A stretch of DNA of 64,000 bases, taken from Diplodia intermedia (Eukaryota > Ascomycota > Dothideomycetes > Botryosphaeriales > Botryosphaeriaceae). Below, piece by piece: positions 32,793-44,246 of the stretch (within the stretch, counting starts at the first letter, position 1; each line of letters begins with the position of its first letter). Under the pieces are notes generated by a model. The model was not told the DNA's origin. It did no database searches and saw nothing but the letters and a program-made list of their open reading frames with translations. The translations under genes and the position numbers were made by a program. The stretch spans positions 1-64,000 of the forward strand of contig JAKEKT010000075.1 of NCBI GenBank assembly GCA_021495925.1, in the 5' to 3' direction.

Positions 32793-34916
32793 TCACGTCC
32801 GCCTACGCACATCCTTCGGCCCACTCCCCTCCATCTCCGCCACCATCCTCCCGTCCGCCTCGCTCAAATGGCCCCTCCCCTGCTGCCCGCCATCCGCCTC
32901 CAGCACGCCCGTCCCAGGGTCCAACTCGGCCGGATGCTTCTCCGCCGCACCATACGCCCCCATCGGATGGTACTCCCCGCTGCCACCACCGCCGCTGCCG
33001 CCCTGATGATGATGCCCGTCGACCCCCGTGGCGAGCGGACTCGTCCCGTCGTGCTGCGGCACGGCCAACGCGCCCGCGTTCTTCTGCTTCTGCTTCTTCT
33101 TGTGCCGCAGCACGAGCCAGGCGACGAGGGCGACGGCGGCGAGGCCCGCGACGCCGCCCACCACGCCGCCGACGATGGCGCCGGTGTGGTTGTTGCCATT
33201 GCTGTTCTTGTCCGAGTCGGACGAACCACCCGACGAGTCGGATGCGGAGCCGGTGGCGGTGGACGTCGCCGAGGCGGTCGAGTCGGCGCGCGCGACCGTG
33301 GTGGCGAAGATGCTGGCGACCGAGGTGTCGTTGAAGCCGCCGTCGGGCTGGGTGAGCTTGGCGTTGCCGGAGCCGCTTGGGTTCGAAAAGGTCAGTTTCG
33401 GGAATCTCTGTGAGGGGGGAGACGACGTACTCTCCACCGATCACGGCGTAGACGTCCTCGGGGACGCTGTACTCGGCGCTCGCGTCGAAGCTCTTCTGCC
33501 AGGTCATGGTGGCCAGGTTCAAGACGCGCAGCGGCGGCAGCTGCGACTCGCAGACGTGCTCCTGGTCGGTGCCGTTCTGGTTGATGAGGCCGCCGAGCAC
33601 GATCATCTGGGCGTCGTTGTGCACCGCGCAGTGGTGCTGGTGGCGCCCCTGCTTGTTGCCCTGGAGGGCCTCGGTGTTGGAGCCCGTGTAGTTGGAGCTC
33701 TCCATCTTGATCCAGCGGAAGCTCGGGACGCTGAGGATGTACGTATCCGAGTATGCCTCGCCTGCAATCCGGCTCTGATTAGCGCAGTTCCGACCTTTCT
33801 TTCGGCGCCAGGAACTGACCTTCGTAAAGATTCCAGCCACCGTACATGGCGATGTTGAACGAGGAATAGTCCGGTGCCGCGGAGACGACGGAGCAGGTCT
33901 CCGCCCTCTTTCCGGGGATATCGCCCTGCGCTTGGACAATGTTCCAGCTCGCGCTGGCAATGTCATACACATATATCCTCCGGTTGTCGATGAGCTGGAA
34001 CGAAAATGCTGGAGCTCCAGTTGTAGAGTTCACCTCGGTGCCATTGTACCCTCCCCACACCAGAATCACACCCTGCTCGCCCATGGGCACGTACACCATG
34101 TTCCCTCCAACGCGAGCGGGCACAGACACACCCGAGCTGCTCTCTGCCGTCTCGTTCCGCCATGTCAGCGCGTTCGGATTCGAGGCGTCGAAGCGCAGCA
34201 TGCCGGTGGGCTGGCCGGGCTTGTAGGCTCCTGAATTGCCGCCGCCGCTGAAGAACGACAGACCGGTGCTGGGGACGCTGGCGGTGCCGGCGAAAAGACG
34301 GTTGAGTTTGTTGTATTCGCCGCCGGACACGGTGTGGCTCGACCACTGATTGCTTGTTCTGTTGTACGCGGCGAGCACGTTGTTCTCGGTCGTGGAGTCA
34401 TCACTCAGGCCAGCGAAGACGTAGAATGTGTCCAGCGTGGAGAAAAGAGCACCGCCCTGGTTGTGGGTCTGCTCCTCGAGAGTCGTGGTGGTGTCGAAGG
34501 GCACGGATATCTTGTTGAGAGAGCTTGACGCTATTATGGTCTCAGCCTGAATGTCCGTGTTTCCGCTGAGGTCGAAGTAGTAAAGACTGTCGCCTGTCAT
34601 GGTCAGCGACTATGGAGAACACGAATGGGACCGAACTGAGTCCGCATACTCGAGAATGTCTCGCCGCTGGCATCGCCGTCGAAGTGATAATCGCCGCCCA
34701 TGAAGTATAACCTGTCATCGACCTTTGCAACTGCGAGGGATGGTTAGCACGGGCTACTGGCGGCCACAGCAAGGCGCGCTCACGCTTCTGGTTGTTCATG
34801 TAACAGAGATCGCCGTCACCACGTCGCTGCAGCTTGCTGCCATCCTCTACCGGAAGCGCCCATGCGTGCCGCGCGACCAGCGACACCCACAGCGGTGTCC
34901 TCCACGAAGCGCGCAT
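32793..34916 (-). CDS. Kelch-repeat single-pass membrane protein
   Basis: Five exons: 34784-34916, 34650-34730, 33820-34593, 33431-33761 and 32793-33375. Introns are 53-58 bp; the total is 1902 nt, 633 residues. The last intron uses a CCAAG acceptor, which restores GGDGSGNAKL; the shorter alternatives break the frame. There is an N-terminal signal peptide (about 1-20, ending ARHAWA). Kelch-type blades span about 45-435 with recurring YFMGGD, YVFAGLSD, FFSGGGN, LVWGGYNG, AMYGGWN and IVLGGL strands, so a six-bladed propeller is likely. A Ser/Thr-rich stalk precedes one membrane helix at about 506-529 (AIVGGVVGGVAGLAA...WLVL), then a basic stop-transfer HKKKQKQK and a disordered Gly/His-rich cytosolic tail. 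Fungal proteins of this layout are cell-surface proteins of unknown ligand. Confidence 0.88.
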
Positions 34917-36521
34917 TGCAATCGCAAGCTCCCGCAAGCGCACAGATGACGGAAACAGAAAAGGAGGATGCGGTACTCTGCGGGATGATGGTAGTAGCCG
35001 CAAAGATGAGTGGGTAACTAGGCGGTCCTACCGCAACTAGGCGACCAGAGAGAGGGGGATGGCAGAGTTGTGAGACTTGAAAGAGCACCCGCGCAGTCGG
35101 ATTGCTCCCAAGGACCAGGGAAGCAGCCGGCGCCAAAAGGCGAATCTCAACTGCCCAACATCTGGGACACGAGGCGCGATCATCATTGGCCAGGCCCAAA
35201 GCGTCGCAGAGATGAAAATAACCGGGGGCGAGCCCTTTGACTGGCCCATTTTCCGGCCCCCATCCGTGGCGGTGTCGTCGGCTCCAAGGATCGTCAAGTA
35301 GGCGGCCGGCCGATCTGCATCTGGCGAATTGGTCCGGAGAGGTCTAGCTCTGTCTGAGCGAATCCTTCTGAGCAGTCGAGAGAGGAAAGGACGCGCTGAG
35401 ACGGACCGATGACGCCAGTGAAGCGTGCCGTCCGAGACGTCTGCGGGTGCGCTGCCAATTGCCCGTGCAAAGCGCGAGGCGGGCGGCCGTCGACAAGCGG
35501 GCAGGTGGCAGGAAGCTTTAAATTTTGCCCCTGCAGCAGGCGCCGCCCGGGGTGGGAGCCGCGTGCGTCACTGGCTCACCAGATATAAATAACATGCTGA
35601 CTCAGCGCGGCAGGAGCCTCTTCCGCCCGGGCGTACATACCACACTGTGGTAGCGTGCCTCCCCGCAGTCTAACGAGAACAGCAGCGAGCTCCGGTAGCC
35701 GTTGCTGTTCATCGGCAAATTCACCATCTGCCACTATCGCCGCCGACGTCTGTTAGCACCCGTACGGATCCTCTGGCGAGCCCGCAGCCGACGGAACGTC
35801 CCTCTTAACAACCATCTCCCCGCCAAGAAGCCCCTCGTCGTAGTGCTCACCCGCTCATGTCGTCATCCTCACGCCGCCGCCAGCCCATCCTTGAAGGCTA
35901 CTTGAGTCGATACACACAACGGAGAGAAAAACAATGTACATCCATTCGAATCTTTTGCCGGCATTTGCATATCCCGAAAACCCTTACCTTACCTGTCCCC
36001 CAACCGGCCGTCTTTTAAGAAAGAGAAAATCAATGCCGTCTTCTTTTTTGGAATTCCATGCCCGCTTTTTTTCCCGCCTCGAACCCCGCCTTTACGTTCC
36101 AAAGTGGTCTATCCGGTAACTAGAAAACTGCAGGATGACGAGTGGTAGCTGTTGTGGGGGGTATGTTCTAGTAAATGCTTGGAGTGCTCGCTTCCGCAAC
36201 CTATGCTTTCCTTTTCGAGCCCACATTTTCTTCTCTTCAAGACTGCTTTAATCCGATGATGATGAATGATAAAAAAATTTCATGGTAGGGGGATAGCACA
36301 AAAACAAAACGAAGCCTATATACGCCATCAAGTCACCCTTTCCTCGGAGCGGCAACAGTGGGTACTCTTGCAGTCATACCGATTTCATAACCTTGGAAGG
36401 TGTCCAAAAAACGAGCGACAGAAGGCATACCGGGTGGGACAGGATCAACCCATTTCCTTTCCTCAGCCTTGAAGCCGAAATCCGGTTCCGGCGGTTGGAC
36501 CTTCGTCCGTCACCTATGGTT
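34917..36521. other. 1.6-kb gene-free interval with an orphan TATA element
   Basis: Promoter of the kelch gene on the left and ceramide synthase 3' flank on the right. TATAAATA at 35584-35591 on the plus strand is followed by no convincing gene. Poly-pyrimidine tracts lie around 36040-36090. A small or non-coding transcript is possible but not shown. Confidence 0.45.
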
Positions 36522-38302
36522 CTAATCCTTCACCGGCTTCTCGCATCCGATTCTTCCAAGCAACTCCTTCCGGTCGCTGGTACCGGAAATGCTGATGCCG
36601 CTGGTACGGCTGCTGCTGCGCTTGTACAGCCTCTCACTCCGTCTCCTCGTGGGAGTGCCAAAGTGCAGGCCCTCGACGCCAACCTCTTCCTCAAGAGGTT
36701 TCCCGTCAATCGAAAGGGTCGCCGGGCCGTTCGTAGGCTTCCCGTGCTTGCCAAGGTCGCCCTTCTCGGTATCGTCGACGGACTCATCCTCGTCGCCCTC
36801 ATCATCGCTGCGTGTGTCGTCGGCGCCCTGGCCGGTCACGACCCTGTATGCGACCTTGATGATCATCCACAACCACACGAGCGTGATGACCTGAAGGCCG
36901 CCGAGCAGACCGAGGAAAGCCCAGCGGATGCGCATGTTAAAGCAAACCGGTCCCGCCGGATCCCGGAAAGGCTGCCACATGTCACGCCAGATGTCGTTAC
37001 CGCCATCGGCCGGGGTCATCGGTGAGTCGGGCAGGCGGTCGCCGGAGACGGTATCGTAACATCCGTAAGGAATCGCGCTCGGGACCGTCGCGTACAGCGA
37101 CCAGCAGACCATCACGTACAGGACGTGCCGTGCGATGACCCAGCTGGCGATGAAAACACCAAAGCCGACATCGCAGGCGGTCTGGTATCCGAGATACTTA
37201 AGGAGCTTGGCACCCTGCAACGTGGACAAATATCAGCAACCGCGTAACCTTGATTTGGGATGCCGGTATCCTCGCGATCGCGACCGCGACCGTGATTTGG
37301 CCATAACTGGGGCTTCCACTTACCGCGAGGAAGATATCGACCACGTCCATGAGGCACAAGATGACGTTGCCAACCCTGGTGTGATAGTAGCTGTAGCTCA
37401 TGGACACGAGCGCGGTCGTGATGATGTGGTGCGTGAACATCTGCCAGTGGTCCTTACGCCTCTCTTCCATGTTTATCACGAGAATCTGCTGCAGCCAGAA
37501 GGCAAACTGGAGGAGGTAGTAGCCCTTCAGCAGGCCGGTGATCTGGCGAATCGGCCAGTGGTTCCACATTTCGAAGAGATTCAGCCAGTACGGGGAGTTG
37601 TAGTTGATGTACTGCGGTTACACGGCGTGGTTAGCTCGAATCCAGCACAGCGTGGCTGCCACCACGCGAGGCGGTGACCGCACGACGATGGCGCAGCAAC
37701 GAAGAAAAATGTCTCACCATGCCCAGCGTCCAGAAAATGGAGCAGTAGACCAGCAGCCAGCCCTGCTCGGCGAAGCGAACCGTCGTCTTCTTCTTCTGGA
37801 TGCCGCCCAGACGTGCCAACGGCTTCAGCACGTAGTCCATCGTGGCAGCCCGGAGCGCCGTGAAGACAACGATGCCGAAAAAGACGAAAGGGAAATCATC
37901 CCAGCCATGCGTGTACTTGCCGGTGGCGGCATCGTAGTAGGACAGCTCGAAGAACTTGCGGGTGGTAGGGCGGGCCCGGGGGAAGCAGGCGTGGGTGAGT
38001 GCGAGAAGGATCAACAAATTGACTGAGATGCCTGTAGGGGATGCTGTCAGCTGAAATTCTTACCGCAGGAATCGAGAGGCTGGGGCCGTACCAATCTGAT
38101 GCGCTTCGAGCCAGGCACAGAAGGCGCCAACCAAGCTATCATCGCGGGCCTTCTTCCTGCGCACCTTGACCAAATGGGTGCTGCCATCGGCGGCGGCGCC
38201 CGAGAACAATTGAGTCTTCGGCACAAGAGTCGGCACGCCGTTCAGTTTCTTGTCCAGCAGGACACGGGTCTCCGTCGCAGGCGAGGCGGCGGCGTGCTCC
38301 AT
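36522..38302 (-). CDS. LAG1: Ceramide synthase, TLC/Lag1 family
   Basis: Four exons: 38092-38302, 37718-38031, 37324-37611 and 36522-37214. Introns are 60, 106 and 109 bp; the total is 1506 nt, 501 residues. Multiple hydrophobic helices form the TLC domain. The Lag1 motif is intact: MFTHHIITTALVSMSYSYYH, with the paired His236-His237, and NVILCLMDVVDIFLA with Asp264 and Asp267, which are needed for acyl-CoA-dependent N-acylation of sphingoid bases. The N-terminal about 70 residues are cytosolic. The C-terminal tail after the last helix is acidic (DDTRSDDEGDEDESVDD), then basic and Ser-rich, a typical CK2-phosphorylated regulatory tail in fungal Lag1/Lac1. It acts in the ER membrane in sphingolipid synthesis. 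Fungi usually carry two or three paralogues; which class this is was not determined. Confidence 0.93.
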
Positions 38303-39375
38303 GACGGGCGAAGCTATGTCACGACCGCTGGGAGCGGTCTCGGGGAGGGCGGGGGGCGGTAGAGGGGTACGTTGTGTTGAGGGGAGCTCGAAATAAGCAG
38401 GCCCGCACTGGCATGCGCAGAGTTGTGGTTTTGTAGGTTGAGTGGGGAGCTCGCTGTTTCAAGTCGAGGCGGTGTACCTGGCCTGAACGGGGATTGTAAT
38501 GCGTGTCGTCAGCTGCCTGGGAGCAGAGGCTCGGGGTCAATGGGCGGGCAACGGGTGGGAAGCGTGCGCGCGAGGGCAGACTGAAGGTGCGGACTCTGTT
38601 GAGGACTCGGGCGGCGTTGCGGGGAAGCTTTGGCACTCAAGTGCGCTCGTCGGCGTGGACTGAGATGCGCTCAAAATTGGGCGCCGTGGGAAATCTGCAA
38701 GGCCGCGGAGCCAGCAGCTCCAAGGGTCTCTGCCACAGCCAATCTACGCCCTCCCAAGTCCCCTCGTGCGCCGCGCCACGCCCGAAATGCAGTAGGCGCG
38801 GCGTGCGCGCGTCGATCCGCACAGTTTTCCGCGTTTTGGTCACTGCGGTCTGCGCCAACTGTGCTTTACACGAGGCAGATCGTCTCGCCCAGCGCGCGTC
38901 CGTGTGACTGGCCGGGCCTCACCCGTTGCCAGCCCAGTCCGAGCTCCCCAGCCCTCAAACGTCACAGATCGCACGCTGCATTCGAAACAGGCCTGTCGTT
39001 GTTTTAGACGTCGTTGCCAAAATAATGTGTGTCTACAGTCTAGGTGCTTATGCCGCGCTATGTATTCACCCGCCCGTCCGCGCGCTACTGACCGCCACCT
39101 CCTTTCCCGCCGTTCTCCCAAAGGGTATCAAAAAATCAGGGAAACTTGCAAAACGAACGCCAATCGCGCGGTGCCAAGAGTATTTCTCGCGCGTCAAACC
39201 ACCACCCGCTAATAAGCCGAATGTCGATCAACAGATCCCCTTCCAAACTTTTGTCCTGTACAAGCCAACCTCTTGCTCTCATCTCTTGCTTGCTTGTCGA
39301 ACGGTAGAAATACAAAATCTACACAAAACGATCGTAACTCATGAGCTCCGCGGGGGGAGATATACAACAAGGAAA
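38303..39375. other. Intergenic: ceramide synthase promoter and Mdm34 3' flank
   Basis: About 1.07 kb, GC-rich near the ceramide synthase start. No supported coding or RNA gene. Confidence 0.5.
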
Positions 39376-41115
39376 TTAGGCGGCGTATGCCGGTGGTGCT
39401 TCCAGGTCTTCGTCGCGACGATCCCAGAAGCCGGTCATCGGGTCGGTGCTACTGCTACCCTCACGGGCTTCGCGCTCCTTTTCGTCGCGCACCTTGCGCG
39501 CAATCTCGTTGGCCATCTTCATCATCCACGCCTGCTCCAAGATGCCACCCGACGTCGCCGCCTCACTGTACGGGAGCGCCGAGCCTTGCAGTCTGACGTT
39601 GGATGGGGTAGATGGGTTGTAAGAATGCGCAAAAGGCGCCTTGACGTCTCTCGGGAAAGACCGGAGCGGAAGCGAAGATGCGGCCGAGTGCCGTGTTTGC
39701 GGGCGAGAAGATGATGGAACGTTGGCAGTAGATGCGCATTCGTGTTCGTTCTCCTGAAGCTTCGACAACGCCGTGGCGGATGGGACAGTCGCTGGCGCTG
39801 GCGATTTCTCGAGGCTGTTTTTCCGGGTGCGTCGGCCGGACTCGCGTGGAGGCGTCGTCGGGGGCGTCATGAGATCCTCCTCTCTTTCCTCAGGGATGAC
39901 GGACGAGCCTTCCACGCTCGGCTCCGGCGTTGTGGTGCCGGTCGCGACACTGTCTGTATCTGCACCATCCTTGTTGCGGCGCAAATTGACGACTCTCCTC
40001 TTCGCCTTCCTCTGCGCGTGCGCGCGAGACCTGCCGCCTCCCAACCCCAAGCCAGAGTATGTAGAGTTGGAGCTCGCGAGAGTTGGTCGCGAGAGTGTGC
40101 TTCCGTTGTCTGTGCCATCCGAAACACTGGCCGTGCTCGGCGACGCAACGCCGGAAGAGGAATGGACGCGCGAAAGGGTCGACGAGGTGAGCGGGTGGAA
40201 TGTGTGTGCACCTGAGGTCTCGGCCCGATCCGCGCTGCTTGCCCAAGCACGGAAAACTGTGTCGCGAATCGAGGGAGTGAAAAGGGACAGCGTCCGATGT
40301 GAGTCGTTGAGCGTGGCAAGCCGAAGTAGGTTCTTCTGCGAGAAGGATGCGTGGATCTCGGAGGACGAGTCTAGGGAAAAGGACGAAATTTGGCTGTCGT
40401 CGAGCGGGTTGCCGTACAGGTCGACGGGGTCCTGGGGAGGACTTGCAAAGGGATCCACAGGCGCTGGAGTGTCGGTTCCGCTTCGCTTCGCGTTGTTGAC
40501 CATCTCGTCCATTTCCCTGTACTCTGGAGACCACAAACGCAACGACAGGCGGTGCAGGATTGCGGGAAGGTCCTCCATGAACAGTACGCGTAATTGTTTC
40601 TCAATCTCCTTCTGTAGGTAGTCCCGCACGAAAGGTATCGTATCGAACGTGGAAGACACTTTGAGCGACTCAAGGGGGTCGTTTCTGAAGACCAGAGTGA
40701 GGCCTTTGTGGCGGGAGAAGACGAGGATTACGAAGCCAGAGAGGCGAATATCGGAAAGGGTGATTTGTAGAGGAATAGTCAAGCCGGAGTCGGCGGCGAG
40801 GGGTTGGGGCGATGCGAAGTTCGGTTTTGTCGACAATAAGGTGTTCAGAGGATTCGCTTGCACGCGCGTCTTCAGGGTAAGGAAGGCGTCGCCCGAGTAG
40901 GTCATCTTGAAGATGCCACGGAAACGATCCTCAGCCAGATCGCCAATCTCGAGTATCTCCAGCTCCGGCGGAACGGCTCCAAGGTTCAGCTCGGTGACGA
41001 TGATGTCGTCGACGATGATGGGCGGCTTGGGCGACTTGTTCAGCGCAGCCGTCAACATCTCGCGGGCGCGCGAGGTGTCCGCAATGAGCGGCGACCAGTT
41101 GAAGTTGAAAGCCAT
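39376..41115 (-). CDS. MDM34: Mitochondrial distribution and morphology protein 34, ERMES subunit
   Basis: A single exon of 579 residues. The N-terminus MAFNFNWSPL and the first about 195 residues are the SMP lipid-transfer domain of Mdm34, with the family blocks LNLGAVPPELEILEIGDL, FRGIFKMTYSGDAFLTLKT, LSGFVILVFSRHKGLTLVFRNDPLESLKV, PFVRDYLQKEIEKQLR and LPAILHRLSLRLW. The rest is a disordered linker with the PVDPFASP motif, a basic KRRVVNLRR segment often seen in filamentous-fungal Mdm34, and a short conserved helical C-terminus (GGILEQAWMMKMANEIARKV). Mdm34 sits in the mitochondrial outer membrane and joins Mmm1, Mdm12 and Mdm10 to tether ER and mitochondria and move phospholipids. Length matches filamentous-fungal orthologues. 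Strongest call in the window. Confidence 0.96.
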   Translation of the reverse strand: MAFNFNWSPLIADTSRAREMLTAALNKSPKPPIIVDDIIVTELNLGAVPPELEILEIGDLAEDRFRGIFKMTYSGDAFLTLKTRVQANPLNTLLSTKPNFASPQPLAADSGLTIPLQITLSDIRLSGFVILVFSRHKGLTLVFRNDPLESLKVSSTFDTIPFVRDYLQKEIEKQLRVLFMEDLPAILHRLSLRLWSPEYREMDEMVNNAKRSGTDTPAPVDPFASPPQDPVDLYGNPLDDSQISSFSLDSSSEIHASFSQKNLLRLATLNDSHRTLSLFTPSIRDTVFRAWASSADRAETSGAHTFHPLTSSTLSRVHSSSGVASPSTASVSDGTDNGSTLSRPTLASSNSTYSGLGLGGGRSRAHAQRKAKRRVVNLRRNKDGADTDSVATGTTTPEPSVEGSSVIPEEREEDLMTPPTTPPRESGRRTRKNSLEKSPAPATVPSATALSKLQENEHECASTANVPSSSRPQTRHSAASSLPLRSFPRDVKAPFAHSYNPSTPSNVRLQGSALPYSEAATSGGILEQAWMMKMANEIARKVRDEKEREAREGSSSTDPMTGFWDRRDEDLEAPPAYAA

Positions 41116-42526
41116 GGTTGGTCGCGGAAGGGTGGCAGCGCGAAGATTTCAAGGGTCTCGCGCTCGGAGGCCGGTGCGCGGATGACGGAAGGTTTGGTGG
41201 ACGAGGTCGCGTGCCGGGTTTGTTGGAGCTATGTCATCAGCTGGACATGGGAGGCGGACTGATGCAAGACAAGACTCGGGGCCTGGAGGTAATATAGCTA
41301 GGGCTGAGCTTGTCGGGGACGGGTGGGCCGGATGACGGGGGAAGATGGGGGAGGAGAAGTTGTGGTGTGACGACAAGAGGATGCGCGCGGAGAGAAGGCA
41401 AAGGATTTCTCATTCTCGTCGGCCGGGAAGTCACGGACCACCGCTGCTTCCCCGAGTGCTCCCGCCCGCTACAGCGCCCTGCGTCATAGCGCTAATCATT
41501 TAAGGGTTCCGCCGGTAAATTGCAGTAACTGCCATATCCATGATAGCTACACGCCCGCTATAGGCTCGCGCATGAACGTACCTCCAGCTAGTTGCCGCTT
41601 TGGGGCGGGTGAGTCAACCGCTTGCTGATTTGTTCACGCCTGCTTCGTCCTCTGCACGACGCCGACCCCACACCGTCGCTCCTCCTGGGGCTCCCAACAC
41701 CAACGAAGCTCCTGCGCCCGCTTCCATTTGAGACGGCCCCGCTGACTCGAAACGAAACTCAGGAAGCTGATCATTGTCAAAGCTTGCTGGCGACAGCGGT
41801 AATGCATGTTCGTCCGGACCCCGACGAGGCGCTGCGCTGCCTCTTCTCCGCACTTGACGACAACCGCTAGCGCTGATGCCGTGGTCCGCGGCCGCGAGGA
41901 TGCCCCTCTTGCCGGTGAGGACCACTTCAGGCGTGCAAGATGGGCTTGGGATGGTGCAACTCCTCCTTCCGTGAGACAAGGCACGCGACGGCCAATTGGT
42001 CTGGGCCTTGGACAATGGCAGGTTTAGCAGTTCTCACATGACGCGCTGTCAGGATACCCGTTGCAAACGGAGATTGTCTGGCCTGGCCTCAGCGTCAACT
42101 CGGCCTGCGGAAGAGCCTTAGCACCCGGTGGCCCGCGCTTGTGGCCCAGTGCCAGCGAAGCACGGTTGAAAATCGGTCTGAGACAAGTCTGGCCGGACAT
42201 CAGCCCCAAAGGCAGGAACGTATCGGACGATGGTCATCAGGAACGCGTACAGCGCCTAAACATTCCATTGCAGGACTTCCAATCACCTTCTAAACTAACC
42301 TTAAGTACGATAGAGAGCGTGCAAGTCCCTTTCCCATCCAGCGTACCAACGCCAGCGAAGCACAGGTGAAGGACCTGAGACGAGACCCACAGGTAGAAAA
42401 ATCAAGGAACGAAGAGGTTGGTAGCTACCCTTGTGGTCGCCGATTGGACAGCTTCGCTTTACATGGAGCCAATGGACCCAAAGTTGCTGGGCGGAGTAGC
42501 AGAGGCCGCGAGGGGGGAAGCGACTG
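41116..42526. other. Intergenic, no supported gene
   Basis: Mdm34 promoter and leader (41.1-41.5 kb) and 3' flank of the caspase-like gene. The open frames at 41.6-42.0 kb lie opposite each other on both strands and have no domain. Confidence 0.5.
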
Positions 42527-44246
42527 CTAATGGACCGCGCACCGCCACTGAGTCATCACTGCATCCCTGTGGAGAAAGAACAGGGTCGAAAAGCATGTCA
42601 GAAAACCGAGGCCGATGAAAAATGCCGTGAGCATGCCAACGTATTCGAACGCCGATTTTGCTCCTGAGTATCCCGGAGAGTGTTGTAAAAGAGCTTTATG
42701 GGACCCAATACTCTGGCGCTGAGCTTCGTCCATGTCATCTCCATCGAGATGTTGCGGTTGGATGAAGGCATTCTGTGCCTGGATTCTCGTATCGTCGGTC
42801 CTGATGTTCACAGTTGACGACCCGGGAAAATATGCAGAGTGCATCTTCCTTTCGGCCCCAGGGGTTTCTTCCAGAGCATTGAGTGCTTCACTGGTGGCGT
42901 GTAAAGTATCGTTTCGTGCACGTCCAAGGTTCTGGAACCGCGAAGTTGCAATGACTGCTCGCATGACCTTACGGATGCTCGTCGAACGTTGTCTGAACTC
43001 CCTGAGCTCAATCCCATGTAAGTCCATTCCTGCATCTGTGCATGTTTTGGGAAGACCTCGTGTCAGAGCATCGATCTGCGCTTCCGTCAGTGTCTTACAA
43101 CTCTCGCCAAACGCAAAACGCAGTGTCAGGAACGAGGCGCTTTGCTGTTCGTTGGCCACACGGTTGGATCGCTGCTCCTTCTCGCGCTCACTGCTGTCTA
43201 GTGGGCTGAGCCGGATGTACCGTTCGTTCTGCTGCAGCCGGTCATAGACGTACGAAGGGCTGCTGTGCCTCGGAGGGTGCATGTTGATCCTTTCGCATAG
43301 TCTCCATGTTGAGAACGGCCTGTTCTCCGCTCGAAGGTCGCGTAGCACCTTGATCAAGGCTGCGGTGAAGGAATTCTTCCCAGGGCCCGATGTGACCGAG
43401 TCGTGGCCACAGGCAGCGAGAAGCTGATAGGTTCTATTCCCTTCTATAACGCTCTTGTGGGCATGTGCAGCGAAGCAGGTGTCAAGAATAGCGAGCGCAT
43501 CTGCCTTTGGTCCTTCGAGGAGACTCTTCTCCGCCTGATGCCACTGTGCTCGAGCTGGTTCAGCACCTCTTCCAGCGAATGGCTCTGTTGCGTGTGGGCT
43601 TCTCGGTGGTGTCCCACTAAAAATGCTTTAGTTTCTTCTCTGGGTATTCCGCTTTTGTGGCAAGCACTCACGCAAGGAATTCCAGTAGACCTGGCTCGGT
43701 AGCTGAAGCTCTCCTTGCTGTTGGACGATATTTGGAATGTCCGGTGTAATACACAATCAACAGAGTGCGCGGCCCATCAAAGTCATACACAAACTGTGCC
43801 ATTTCCTTGTTGAGCTGCAGTTGCGGAGATGACTTTGTGTGCAGTTCGATCGTCCGCGTGGCGTAGTTGAAGTCGTTCCTGAAGACATCCTCCAGCTCCT
43901 CAACCTACTTCTTGGTCAGTGGTTGATAAAGACAGTAGGACATCATACGAACCTCCTCTTGGCACTTCAGCGTATCTAAATCACCGTGCCACTTGATAAT
44001 GAGCACAGCTACATGATCATAGCCGTCCGAAAATCCGATATACTTCGCTATTCCCTCGTTCCACCGAAGCTGTAATTCGGAAGCTTGCTCCTTTGTCCTA
44101 CTCTCCTGGCGAAGGCTGAGGGGCGAAGATACGGGAACGCCGTCTGTGAGTGGTGGCCGCAGGCTACCGGGGCTTGTAATGTCTGTTTCTGAATGGCGCC
44201 GAAGACCAGTCGTCTCCAGACGCCCTGGCTTGCTCTGGTTGCTCAT
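42527..44246 (-). CDS. Caspase-fold protein (peptidase C14-like) with a C-terminal membrane anchor
   Basis: Three exons, 43953-44246, 43672-43904 and 42527-43616, with introns of 48 and 55 bp, give 538 residues. The start is the ATG at 44246; the open frame starts at a TTG 54 bp earlier. Residues 1-60 are disordered and Ser/Arg-rich. The caspase-like domain runs about 75-300. It has DHVAVLIIKW (strand 1), LLIVYYTGH with the catalytic His154, ALAILDTCFAA with Cys223 in the D-x-C context, and LLAACGHDSVTSGPGKNSFTAALI, the strand and helix after the active site. Both dyad residues are therefore kept. A helical, charged region (about 330-490) follows, and one hydrophobic helix at about 501-523 (GMLTAFFIGLGFLTCFSTLFF) ends the protein, so it would be tail-anchored with the protease in the cytosol. 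It differs from standard fungal metacaspases, which are soluble with a Gln/Pro prodomain. Confidence 0.8.

Noticed and set aside
33376..33430. Shorter intron (25 bp) in the kelch gene ending at CACAGAG
   Set aside because: Below the minimum fungal intron size; the 55-bp intron ending CCAAG keeps frame and restores the conserved GGDGSGNAKL.
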